Below, in pieces: positions 1 through 11,067 of a stretch of 64,000 nucleotides of DNA. Source of the DNA: Muricea muricata (taxonomy: Eukaryota > Cnidaria > Anthozoa > Malacalcyonacea > Plexauridae); contig OY979723.1 of assembly GCA_963855995.1 (NCBI GenBank), positions 11,360,713-11,424,712 of the forward strand, given 5' to 3'. Each line of letters starts with the position of its first letter. Within the stretch, counting starts at the first letter, position 1. The notes beneath the pieces are model-generated. The model saw nothing but the letters and a program-made list of their open reading frames with translations, searched no databases and was not told the origin of the DNA. A program made the translations under genes and the position numbers.

Positions 1-1705
1 AAGAATTTAAGAGTAAAAAAGTTTCCTTGGACTAAAAAAATTGACAGTGTGCCAGATTTTCTAGATAAACAAGCAGTACAGATGTTGGCCAATAATAAGT
101 ATAAGTAACTACAATTTTTAATTTTAAAAGTTTTCTATTGATGCCTGGATACAGTAAATACTTTACCAGAGTTCTTCGTATTACATCGACTTGAAAAAGT
201 TTTAAGTCACATGAAGCTTTTAGTTGATACTATGCAATTTCAAATTTTACAGACTTCTTAATTAACATGCCAAATTTACCTTGTTGAACATAAGGTCTTT
301 CCTGAGAAAAAGTAAAACTGTCTGGCATTATATGGAGTAGAATAATTTAAATTAGTTTGAGACTTTGATTTGATAACAATTTTGATTTATACTATTTACA
401 ATACAAGTGACCGGGTTGTATCGGATATACAAACCCAAGCTGAAGGCGAGATATCTGACATACACAGATGCGAATGTTGTAAATGGCTTGTGAAACTCGT
501 CAATTTTATACATCAGATCTATAGCAAAGTGATTTTGAAAATACCGATTCTGTAAGATGAGAAAATGATTTCTTTTGTGTTTCCTGTATGATTTATTACT
601 TTATAAGTTTCTTAATTAAAATTACAACATATTGCCTACTGGAACTTTTTATATTGTTTGGTTGTGGTGAATTTGTATTTTGGCAATTGAAATATTTCTG
701 AATTTTTTGTGCATTTCCTTTGCTTCAGTTCAAGTTTACATTTCAAATATTCCACTTTGTAATACTTGCGTGGTAATAATAATATAAGAAAACAGGTTTA
801 CATGGCTCTTGAATATAGTCTTTTCAACAAGTAAGTAAAGATGAATTTATACTTCAAAGAGATATGTTCCTAACCTGACAATGGTACCTTCCAAAAAGAC
901 TAAATTTAAATTGATTCTTCGAATAAATTTTTTACTTTTCAATCCAAGATCAATCTAAGTTATGTATTTCTACTTTTATTTTGGTCTCTTTAACACTGAA
1001 ACTATCAATTGTATATAAAGCAACTTCACTATCGAGTGACTTCATTAGTTGCTGGGCAAAGCCAAAGCATTGATTTTTCGGCTGTTTTCAATGAAAAATA
1101 GAATTTTGCCCAAAGTTATCTCAAATAAATTATCACAATTTGAACAAAAAGCTTCTGTTCTTGTGCCCACCAGAAAAATGAGATGTCTGAGACTTTCTTT
1201 GTATTTTTTTGCGAAAAATAGATCGCATGCACTGTTATGCAAAGAAAAGTGTAAGAGATTGGTTTCTGAAAAATGTCGTGCTACACACAATATTCTAAAA
1301 ATGCTTGGTTTTTATTCTATGTATTTTTGAATTTTTTGTTAAAAAAAATAAAGGTAGCAATGTTTAGTGCATTTCACATTGTCAGGTTAGAAACGCAATA
1401 AGAAAAATGTGGCTCCGAACATTACAGCTTGGTCAATTTGGAATTTATAAAAAAATCGTTTCTTCGTTGTTTTTCGACGTTTTGAAGGGTTGTTTCGAGT
1501 ACAAAAAAGTATTTTTAGGAAGAATTATGTGCCCACGTTACATGTCTCAAAGCCATCAAAATTCGTTGGTAATTCGTGCATGTATTTTTTCTGACTTATA
1601 AAAGCACAATTGATTAAAAATGATATTTTTCTTTTGACAAAAATACCTTTCTTCTGTGAGGTGGCTGTATTTGAAAAAGCGTTGGTCAACGCTCCGCCAA
1701 AACTC

Positions 1706-1770
1706 GTGGGTTTTCTCCGGGTACTCCGGTTCTTCCCACTGGGAGAGTTGACAGGGTAGTTACATATGGT
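1706..1770 (+). repeat. SINE-like core fragment
   Basis: The stretch with a GGGTACTCCGG core followed by TTCCCAC resembles the body of tRNA-derived SINEs seen in many marine invertebrates. The same core occurs at 7,378-7,397, downstream of a tRNA-like head, which supports a SINE origin. The mirrored copy is at about 19,768-19,832. No promoter boxes were found directly beside this fragment, so it is probably truncated. Confidence 0.35.
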
Positions 1771-3193
1771 TATAAAAATGTGACTAACTTTTGAAAACCT
1801 TTCTACTTAGACTTGTTAAGCCTTCTCGTCATCTCTATCAGTTGCATGTTTTGAGCCACATGTTTTTCTTTGTAATTGTGAAACAACTCGTTATATGCTG
1901 GGTAAACCTTTGCAAAACTCTCAAAATTTATCACTTCAAGTTGTTTCATTGTTATAATATATTTTGAAGTATAAACATTTACTTACGTTGAAAAGACCCA
2001 AGTTTTTTAGGACTTTGTTCATTCACTTGTGTTATTGTTCTCTCTGCCATGTTCTGTTTTCTTCTGTTGTTATTTTAATAAGTACAATGTGTGGTAGTTA
2101 ATCTCTTTTTATTGTTATTCAAATTGTATGTAATCTTTACAAATTTTTTCAATAAATTGTTTACAAAATTTACTTGTGACCCCTTTTTAATTAAAAATTC
2201 AATTCCCATGGGAATTGAGAAATTGAATAAAAAAAATCCCCCTACCCCGGCCAGCTCCCCAAGTGCCACTTCCACCTAAGTAGAAGTACTTATACATGTA
2301 GTACAAGTACTTCTACTTATTCACGGTGGAAGTAGCACTCGGAGAACTGGCCGGGGTAGCCGGCAAAGAGAAGACCAACTTTGCAAGTGCTAATACAATT
2401 GCTAAGTTGATCTTCCCTAGAGAGCAGCCGCGCGTACCTAACAAATTAAAACAACAAACGTTAGTGACTTAAGTACTTAGCATGCAAATTTGATTCCCAA
2501 AGCCAAAATGTCAAGTGCCCCCCGCTGATCCTACCAACTGCCTACCTGCCTCAGTTCTAAGCTGTCTTCCTCAGTTCTAAGCTCCTGCATTCCATTCGTT
2601 ACCTTCACTTTCCTCACCATCGCACAGTCACTCACAGCTGATAAACCCGCATGCACCACCACCACCCCGACTGCCACCCAATTTCGAAAATTAAAAGAGT
2701 TAAAATTTCGGTAAAGTATGCATTTTAAATGCAATTTATTTGGATATTTTAGATCAAACGTAAACAGAAAAAGCTCGTACATAAAAACAGGTGAGAATTC
2801 TATTTAAAATTTGCTTGCAAAATATAAAACTTAATTCGCATTTTTCTTAGTTAATAGTATAGATCAATTTAGTTGATGTTGAAACCTACTCTTAACTGTT
2901 TTGTTAGAAGTGACGACAGATTTTGGTTTTTAAGCATACTTTCAAAAATTTTAATTCCTTTAATAAACCTAATCCCATGCAACTTACACACGGCGCACAC
3001 CCTCGCAGTCCATACATTTAGCTAATAAATTACGTTATAAACAAAAAAGCAAAATAAAAAGATAAATTACGTTATCTCTAGCTACTTAAACCCACTTAGA
3101 CTGAGTTTTTGATTGAATTTTCAAACGTAAAACCTTAGCTGAATGGGCATGGGCTTTTCGTTGTGTTAACTGTTCCGGAGTAAATATAAACCT

Positions 3194-3435
3194 GGGGCCG
3201 GTTGTATCAAAGGCGTTTAGCTTAAACGGTGGATAAGTGAAATTTAAAAATCAGTTTTACACCTAGTACGGAACCGAAATTATGAGTTGAAATAAAATAA
3301 ATATTTAGTTTTATATATAATTGTTCTTCTCAGGTCAAATAACTTCAGCTGGTTTGTTTATACAACATGGAAACTTGTTTCATATTTTTGACTTATACAC
3401 CGTTTAAGCTAAACGCCTTTGATACAACCGGCCCC
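3194..3435. mobile_element. MITE, GGGGCCGG family (copy 1)
   Basis: A 242-bp element with terminal inverted repeats of about 45 bp. Both ends carry GGGGCCGGTTGTATCAAAGG and continue with an imperfect GTTTAGCTTAAACGG tract. There is no reading frame of note. The mirror copy is at 18,103-18,344 and an independent third copy lies at 34,862-35,102, which proves it is a mobile family and not just part of the palindrome. No clear target-site duplication could be assigned. Confidence 0.85.
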
Positions 3436-3937
3436 TGATACTTACCAAAGTCCAAGGCTGGGTCAAATAAGCATGAGAATTAGGCAAAAATAAAAAGCAA
3501 TTGAAACTCAACAGATTCACTAAAGTTGTTTTTTTTTTGGCAACTTATATCCTTAAGTGTAGATGACATGCAATTTTTAATGCCGTAATTCTCACACTTA
3601 TTTAACCGAAACGCCTTCATTTGCATGGTACCTCGCAGCTGCTCTCAAACCACCTTCGTAATTTGCTTTAGTGTACACAAACAATGACTTCATTGTTCCT
3701 GCTTACCAAAACAAATCTGAAAGCACCAAGATACTTATCATATTAATAATCAAAGAGGATTCGCATTATGCAGTAATTACCATAAACAGACGCATCACCA
3801 TTGAAACAAAGCATGCTGTATTCCCATGGGAATTTAAAATGCACAAAAAAATATAATGATCCTACTGATTTGCATGGATGTATGAACCAAATTAGCTAAG
3901 AAACAAAGAAATGATATATTCCCTTGGGAATTTAATG

Positions 3938-4166
3938 TAGCAAAAAGATGGCGGGTGTTGATTTTACCAGAATGCCTTGCGGTCTGAAATCGTTTAAAAA
4001 CTTAAGGTAAATTAACCTCGTTTGAGGAACAGACAGATAGGTTATTTTGTCACTTGTGTTAAAATTCCGTCCATTAGCTTATGTTAAATATCATTTCACT
4101 GCTATTCTTGATTGATACCCGCATTAAATTCTGGTAAAATCGACATGCCACCATTTGTTTTGCTAC
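3938..4166. mobile_element. MITE, GTAGCAAAA family (copy 1)
   Basis: An element of about 230 bp with terminal inverted repeats beginning GTAGCAAAAAGATGG and continuing with GATTTTACCAGAAT. It is non-coding. The mirror copy is at 17,371-17,599 and an independent copy is at 23,059-23,293, nested in another MITE. Confidence 0.8.
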
Positions 4167-5075
4167 GGTGAATTGGAATACAAGTCAAATTTTCTCGCTT
4201 TTTAACCAGAGAACACATTCTTTAAAGGTAGAACGACGGAATTGATCGTTTACAATCGACGCCATCTTTGTTGACGTTTGAAACACATGGCAACCACAAA
4301 GTATCGATTCATTATATCTGATCCTATCGAGCCATACATCTTTAAAGTACATTCATAATACGCTAAAACTAACGATGAAATAGTAAATTGACACTAGTGT
4401 TTCGCTGTAAACAGCTGAAGTAATCTGCAGAGTCAACCAAGATGGCGCCCAATCACACGAAATGACGGCATGTGCAAACCAAAAATAGTGACCAAATGCA
4501 TCAACTATATTTAGTGGCATTATTACGAAACTTATTTTTGTAAAACGTTCAATCCTACATGTTATTTTGTTTTGTTTTTAGAAATATCCAAATCCAAATG
4601 TTAGAGACAAAATTTCCAGGCGTTAAGGTATTGTTTCTTTAAAAAATATTGTCGACATTTACCATATTTTTACCTGTTTTTTGACTCGAAAATTGACTGC
4701 CAAACTCCTAGGTATTCTATTTAATTATTTTGTTGAATGTATTTGATATCAATGTTATTTCAATCCAATTTTTTTCACTTAATTTGCTGTCTTCTCTTTT
4801 TCATTAACGAGAAATATCTATTAAATCCTCTTTGATCCCTCAATAATAAGTATCTTGTTTTCTACTAACTTGCACATTACCACTACTTTCTATTACAATG
4901 TCGTGTCTTCTCATTCTTGTGGATTGTTGTTTTGTGGTGTCTTGCCGTCCAGGATCGTTCATTCTTTTCTTTTCTTGTGCGTTTTTTTTCACATCCCATC
5001 ACCCTTTGCAATAGTAGAAAGAATTAAATCATGAGATGATAGTTACGAGTAATTTATAAACTATAACATATTAAA

Positions 5076-5217
5076 CAATTATTGGATGAGGTTTTTGTGA
5101 TATGCGGAATTATCAATGTCGAGGTAAGAGTTATCAGCCGAGCCGAAGGCGAGTAAGATAACTCTTACCGAGAGATTGATAATTTTGCATATCACAAAAA
5201 CCGAATCCGATAATTGC
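5076..5217. repeat. Imperfect hairpin repeat
   Basis: The left half (GAGGTTTTTGTGATATGC, GGTAAGAGTTATC) is repeated in inverted form in the right half, with a short loop containing CCGAGCCGAAGGCGAG. It could be a small fold-back MITE. The mirror copy is at 16,320-16,461. Confidence 0.7.
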
Positions 5218-5400
5218 TTTATTATACATTTTAAGTCTTTTTCCTCGAGCAATTGACGCATTTCGCCCTCGGAAGAGCTTAAAAAGGAAGATGCCATAAC
5301 ATGAAACAGAAAATATCGAAAAAATGTTGTTGCCATGCCAACCATTGATGCCAACGAATACCGCATACTGTAATAATCTGCACCGTAGGCTCAACATCCA

Positions 5401-5438
5401 GATAACTCAGTTATCTGCTAGCAGATAACTGAGTTATC
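5401..5438. repeat. Perfect 38-bp palindrome
   Basis: The sequence equals its own reverse complement over 38 bases, centred on GCTAGC, and consists of repeated GATAACT / AGTTATC blocks. The mirror copy lies at about 16,099-16,136. Short perfect palindromes of this kind can extrude as cruciforms. No function is implied. Confidence 0.85.
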
Positions 5439-6171
5439 TGCAGATTGTGTGATAGTCGCATTTATCTGCATACAACTGATCAATCACAACGCATAAAACA
5501 ACTGCAATGTATAATAAAATAGTTTATTAATTAGGCCGGCCAAATTATTGTGTAAGCTGTTAATATGAAATTTTTTTATTAAAATCTCGAGAATCATTAG
5601 TAAATCGTGAACAAAACACAAAAGAAAATCATAGCCGTGAAGGAGTCTTTATTTCTCACACGCACACAACTTGCAGCTACCCTAATTTATGATTTTAAAT
5701 CAAAATATCTCGAGAATTAAACAACACGTAAGGAATGTGTAAATTCTTAAAGCTCTTTCGAACAATAAAAATTAATATCTCGCACTAATCTCTCTCAAAA
5801 GCTCTCTCAAATTTATTACCAATATCTCTTCAACTATTACTTTGCAGGTGAAATGTAACTTCTATCAAAACTAGCTTGCTTCAAGTTGTTTGGGAATTAA
5901 GATTTTACGTGTCAACGAGATCAAATATGAATCTAAGATGGCAGACAGCGCATTAAATTTCTATCTTTACGACCAACTCCCCAACGAAAGGCTTTAATTC
6001 GCTCGAAAGTCGAATTTTGTTTTTTTATTGTTTAATGTAGTGAAAGATCCTGTGTGCTTTTTACAGCACTGCCAACACTAGCAACGTTAGTGCGAGATGT
6101 TAATTTTTATTGAAACGAAAGCTGAACTGCTAAAGAAAATAGAAACGACAAGATAAAATCAAAAAACTTAC

Positions 6172-6261
6172 TTTCACTCTATCTTTGGATCTTCTTGGCT
6201 TCGGTTGTTCTCGTTTCATCATGCTGTTTATGGTTTCATCTGGTTGGCACACTCTCTTCAT
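6172..6261 (-). CDS. Weak candidate coding exon (left arm copy)
   Basis: Mirror of 15,276-15,365. An ATG opens a 30-codon frame rich in K, R and D/E that ends exactly at a good donor (AAA followed by GTAAGT). I do not recognise the peptide and could not join it to a second exon. A 30-codon frame next to a GTAAG can arise by chance, and the ATG context is poor (T at -3). Confidence 0.15.
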
Positions 6262-7269
6262 GGAACATCACGCCGGTCCAGTAGGTAACTAGCTCACTCG
6301 TGTCCAGTCAACCAACATAAAATAAGGAGAAAATTAATGTTACAAAATATTTTAGAATATAGGACACTAAGCGTTAATTGAAATTGACTTTAACAAACCG
6401 TACATTGTGATAGTATTTGCATCTTAACATCTGATGGAGACGGCTTGTGATTTACTTCTTATGTCGATATGAATTCTTTCCCATCTTGTTGCGTCATTAG
6501 TTGATGGTTGTTGTATTCACTTTTTACTTGGCATTCTCTGAAAAAAAAATTACGATGTTCAGAAAACTGTTTACAAGATAAGCAAAGAAAACTACGTTCA
6601 CAAGCATTAGAGAGGACTAAGTAATTATAATAGGCGTGACAGGTCACAGAGGTTAGTCGACGAAGAAACTCATGGACAAATTCCCGGCATGATGATATTC
6701 CGATAGCAAGAAGTACAGCAAGTGTAGAACGTGTACGTGTAAGCTTAAACTGTATCTATGCAACTCCAAGAAAAGCGCAACACAAAATGGCGGAATTTAA
6801 AGACATTTCTGGTGTCATTTCCAGTTCCCTAACTTTCGCGGACAAATATATTTATATATTTTTCTCAAATTTTTTTGAAGTAAATCTAGATGGATTTTGT
6901 GAATAAACAAATTGAAAAAAGTATTGCCCACGTTAGGAAACTAGAACGGGCGCCCAAGAATGCCCACAATTTCTCCAATCTGGATTATATTTATTGATTG
7001 CGCAAATGACTGATAAAAAATAAGAGAGTAATAAAATACCAAATGGTTTCCTCTTCAAGATAGTGTCATACATGCGCGCGGCATTTCGGGATATTTGGGA
7101 AAACTCATGTTGAAGTTGAACCTAAGGCAACATGCCAAGTACATGGATGACGCTATCCTGCTCAGGAAACTATTTAGTAATTGTCTTACAAAATGATTAC
7201 AGTGAAACACAAGTCAACGCCACGGCATTTAAATTTCTCGTGTAGGATTGTTTGATCCTGCACAGTAAT

Positions 7270-7342
7270 AGCCAAGTGGCGCAATCGTCAGAGCAAACGC
7301 CTATCACATGTGAGGTCGTGGGTTCAATCCTTACTTCAGACT
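7270..7342 (+). mobile_element. tRNA-derived SINE head
   Basis: There is an A-box match TGGCGCAATCG (consensus TRGYNNARNNG) at about 7,277-7,287 and a B-box-like GGTTCAATCC at 7,321-7,330, spaced as in a tRNA gene. The acceptor stem and CCA end do not form a functional tRNA. It continues into a GGGTACTCCGG body up to about 7,400. The mirror copy is at about 14,193-14,266 on the minus strand. Probably a SINE, not a tRNA gene. Confidence 0.6.
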
Positions 7343-9167
7343 CGTGACACCCATGTGAGGAGTTAGTCAGTCGTGGGTTTATCCCGGGTACTCCGGTTTG
7401 CGAATGTTGACTGGATGGTTAAAATTGTAAAATATCAGTAATCACCGGAACACGGGTACTTAACTAAACTGCTGACGATGAGGCGGAACTCATAATGAAT
7501 TAATGAAAATGTGTTTCACTGTAGTTATCATATAATGTAATTGCCAAGCTGAATGAATAATTCTCCAGTAACTACGTCATATGAATAACTTACAATTATG
7601 AGAGTAGTGGGGGGGGGGGGCAGCATAAAGATTGAAGTAGTGTCAAGGAAGGGGTACTACCCTGACGGGTACTAGGCGAAGAAGTAGAGTAAACAGGAGG
7701 AAGAAGATTAAATTGGAGTAAATAAGGGGGATTGGGGTAAAGAAGGGGAGAAGCAGGATAAAGAAACCAGTGGAAGGGGGTGCTATCCTGGAAGGAGTAC
7801 CCGGGAAAGAAGAGGGTGAACAAGAGGAAAAGTAGATTGGAGAAAAGAAAGGGGAAATTAAACGGATCAGGAAATTCAGACTTGCAATTCAAATGAAAGG
7901 CAGCTCATTGGTCATGTAAACACTCGTTAAATCATGGTTCTCGCTTGCCTTTAGCTTGGAATCATCTTTGAATTTGAACTGAAAGTCTGAATTTGCATGT
8001 TTCTTGTATAGAGTGCAGTGTATCAGAACAGAAGAGGTTTTGAAGAAAAAGAAAGAAAGAATAAAAGTAAGTTAAAATTTGTAAAGAATAATGAAGAAAC
8101 TATTGGTACAGCACTTGATACATGATGATAATCATCATTATAAACTCTCTATTAATCCGGGGGGGGGGTATAATAGAGAATTTGCAATGATAGTAAGTAT
8201 ATTGTAATATTTGGGTTTTTACCACTAAATCCTCTTGAAAGTTCTTTTTGGCTGTGGCTTCTCTCATCACAGTTGTCTGTGCTTGTCTTGCAAAATCTCT
8301 GGAATATCTATAACGTGAAGGTCAATATTTAAGATTAGAAAAATAGAAACCGTAAAATAGAAAGAAATTTAAATCGTGGCGAATACTTTTTACGGTCTTG
8401 CTGGCATGACAAAAAGAGAGTATAGATTTATAAGATCATGTTGATTTATCCTTTATCTGAACTATATTTAACTTAGATTTTAAAATAGATTTCACCCTGG
8501 TAAGCAGACCGAATGGGTTTTCAAACAAGATAACATTTAATGACTAAAACGTGCACAGAATAGTTAGAGAATGCTTACATGTCGAATAAAAATCCAATAC
8601 TTTTAATGTCCAACTACACAATAGCGATTTTCGTTGCATTTCTAGACTGGAGAAGAAGACGACGCCATTTTGATTTTGATTTCTCCCGACAACGGCAGAT
8701 TTGTCTTCGCAATTTTTTTCCATTTCTTCGTCGTTTTAGCTCCAATTTGCTCGTTGTGTTTCTTTCGTACCTTCCTCGCCATTTCCGTACAATCAATGGA
8801 CATTTATACTCAAGATTAAGACTGTATTGAGACTTTCAAAATGTTCGTCAGGAGACATAAAAATCGAAGCTTCTTCTTCGGGTTGCAGAAGCAAATGACG
8901 TCAGACGACCTTTGTCCGCCAGCAAATACCCGTATGTATAACATTCAATGATCTTTTTAGGAAGCTGAAAATCAGTTTTTATTGCGCGAACGAAGTGTTT
9001 TTGCCATTATTTCTTACTCAGGTCTTTGTTCTACTACTTTACTTCCAGTTTAGTTAGGTAACTTGCCAAAAGAAACGCCTGTAAGGGACAATTTTGCATT
9101 TTTTTTTTATTTCGATGCTGATGAAGAAGAGAAGACTCGTTAGAGCTTTCATTGGCAAATATCTTTC

Positions 9168-9235
9168 CCTCCGTGGCCGAGAGGTAAAGACAACTGTCTT
9201 GACTTCGATTTTGGGTGGATCGAGGACCGGTCCAG
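9168..9235 (+). mobile_element. tRNA-derived SINE-like head
   Basis: TGGCCGAGAGG fits the pol III A box exactly, and GGATCGAGGACC about 33 bases downstream is a weaker B box. It resembles a decayed tRNA-Ser/Leu-type head. The mirror copy is at about 12,299-12,366 on the minus strand. A chance match is possible. Confidence 0.4.
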
Positions 9236-9442
9236 TTCAACTGAGTTTGGTAAGAATTTAATTCTGATCGGTGCTCGATCCACCCAAAACTGAATTCAAA
9301 GCTGGGCGTGGAGTGCAGGAAAACACTAGGCAGTACCGCGAGGCCAAGGAGGCAAACGTTATTTTCCTAGTGTTGTTAACTAATATTTAAGCAAATTTCA
9401 TTAACTTGACTGTTGGGGACAGACCTGTAGGGTTGGTGCATT

Positions 9443-9519
9443 GAAGACTTCTCGTCGTTATTTCCCTTCGTTCAAGAAGACAAGTTGTCTTCATCGAGAA
9501 ATAACGACGAAAAGACTTC
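9443..9519. repeat. Hairpin near the palindrome centre
   Basis: GAAGACTTCTCGTCGTTATT pairs with AATAACGACGAAAAGACTTC, and inside it AAGAAGACAAGTTGTCTTC pairs with itself. The mirror copy is at about 12,015-12,091. Confidence 0.75.
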
Positions 9520-9552
9520 AAGACACCACTAAACCACTACACTTTAAAGCTA

Positions 9553-9588
9553 CAGTGTAGTGGTTTAGCTAGCTAAACCACTACACTG
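9553..9588. repeat. Perfect 36-bp palindrome
   Basis: A perfect self-complementary block centred on AGCTAGCT with CAGTGTAGTGG ends. The half-sequence AGTGTAGTGGTTTAG also occurs once more next to it. The mirror copy lies at about 11,946-11,981. Confidence 0.85.
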
Positions 9589-10004
9589 TGCCAATAATAT
9601 ATGGCTGACTTCTTCCTAACGCTTACGGTACGACCATGGATGCGCAAAGATGCGCAAACACATTAAAGCCTTGAAAGCAAGTGTTTTCTTTTAGGAAAGA
9701 ATCAAGGACGACAACGCTTACTAAATCAAAGCCGTCTAGTCATGTTTTAAGTACTTCAGCTATGTTTAACGATCTTTTACCAGATCTTTGCAAGAGGAAA
9801 AGTAAAATTTTGCATCATTATTATTAACTTTCCGTCAGTCGTTTCTTTCTTGATCGAGCATTATATGCCATTGTGTTCAGTGTCCTTGATATAGGAGCCA
9901 TATACTTATGGCCTTGGGTTTAATTCCCAAACACTGAATGGCAGTGTTTTGCTCTTCCAATGAGATAACAAGATGGCACTGTAGAACGCGTGGTTTTATA
10001 TAAG

Positions 10005-10409
10005 CTACGAGCGTCAAGATATCCTTGATAGGTAACTATTGATCCTACAATGGACACTTATGTTCACTGCCAATAGGAACGTTTCCAACTCACAGCTTGT
10101 ACATAATGGATTTTATAGGTTGTGTCACAAGGAAACTGCAGTTCGGTCGTAAAATCAACTTGTTTTCAAGGTTGCCGGGTTTTAAACATTACTGACACTG
10201 TTAATGTTGTAGCTCGGAATTGTAAAACAACGGCGGCAATGCAGTTTTCTTGTGCCATAACCTGTAAAATGGGTGGTTTTATCATTTATATAAGCTACGA
10301 CCGCCAAGCTTTATCCTTGATAGGAAACAATTGATCCCACCAACGACATTTGTATTCTCTACCGATAGGAACGTTTGAGACTTGCAGCTTGTACATAACG
10401 CATTTTATC
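10005..10409. repeat. Direct repeats inside the inner arm
   Basis: Two related blocks of about 120 bp (10,005-10,119 and 10,286-10,409) share TTATATAAGCTACGA, TCCTTGATAGGAAAC-like and CAGCTTGTACATAA motifs in the same order, about 280 bp apart. The right arm has lost about 28 bp of the left-arm sequence around 10,258-10,285. The spacer carries further diverged copies. Confidence 0.75.
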
Positions 10410-10492
10410 TGTGAGTCGTAAAACCAACCTGTTACTGCTCAGCAAACTACCAGTTCCCTCGATCAACGATAGTCGATGAAGCTTGGCGCTCG

Positions 10493-11067
10493 TAGGTTGT
10501 GTAAAACCAAGCATTTTACAGGTTATAGCCAGGTTAGCAGTATCTGCAATGTTTCAAAGCAACCACGAATAGAAACTGACAGCCAACGTTCTGAGTTAAG
10601 GTTTGTAGAATATACTACATGATTAGTTACAGCATGACCAGGCATATAGTAAATAACGCATTGCCATCTTGTTCCAAAGTTATCTTATTACTTGAAAGAG
10701 CTGAAGACTGCCATGCAGTGTTTGGGAATCAAACCCAAGGCCATAAATACATGACTCCTATATCAAGGACACTGAACACAATGACATATAAAGCTCGATC
10801 AAGAAAGAAACGACCGACGGAAAGTCAATAGTATATGCAAACTTCGACTTTCCTTCTTGCAAAGGCCTGGTCATAAAAGATCGTTAAACATAGCTGAGCA
10901 ACTTAAAACATGCCTACACAGTTTTGATTTAATAAGCGTTATCGTCTTTGACTCTTTCCCGAAAGAAGACATATTCTTTACAGGCTGTACAGTGTTTGCG
11001 CATCTATGCTTCATGCCTTCTTGAAAAGACCTCGCCATAAAAGATCGTTTAACTTAGCTGAACAACT
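10493..11067. repeat. Spacer between palindrome arms
   Basis: The arms stop matching at 10,492 and 11,068. The spacer is not random: 10,640-11,000 is a diverged direct copy of about 11,550-11,910 in the right arm and therefore an inverted copy of about 9,640-9,980 in the left arm. Shared landmarks are GCCATCTTGTT, AAACCCAAGGCCATAA, CTATATCAAGGACACTGAAC and AAAAGATCGTTAAACATAGC. The centre is thus an older local repeat. No gene is seen. Confidence 0.8.

Larger units (their letters stand above)
1..10492. repeat. Left arm of giant inverted repeat
   Basis: Seen: this arm is the reverse complement of 11,068-21,539. Paired coordinates add up to 21,540 at the outer end and drift to about 21,533 near 8.6 kb, then to 21,560 at the inner end, so there are only a few small indels. 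Base 1 pairs with 21,539, so the arm reaches the window edge and may continue outside. The arms differ by scattered single bases. No long reading frame and no conserved protein is visible; the arm holds MITEs, tRNA-like SINE pieces and short palindromes. Inference: a recent inverted duplication, a very large fold-back element, or an assembly join of two haplotypes. Confidence 0.95.

Noticed and set aside
7270..7342. Functional tRNA gene
   Set aside because: The A and B boxes are present, but no full cloverleaf with a paired acceptor stem could be drawn, and the sequence continues into a SINE body.
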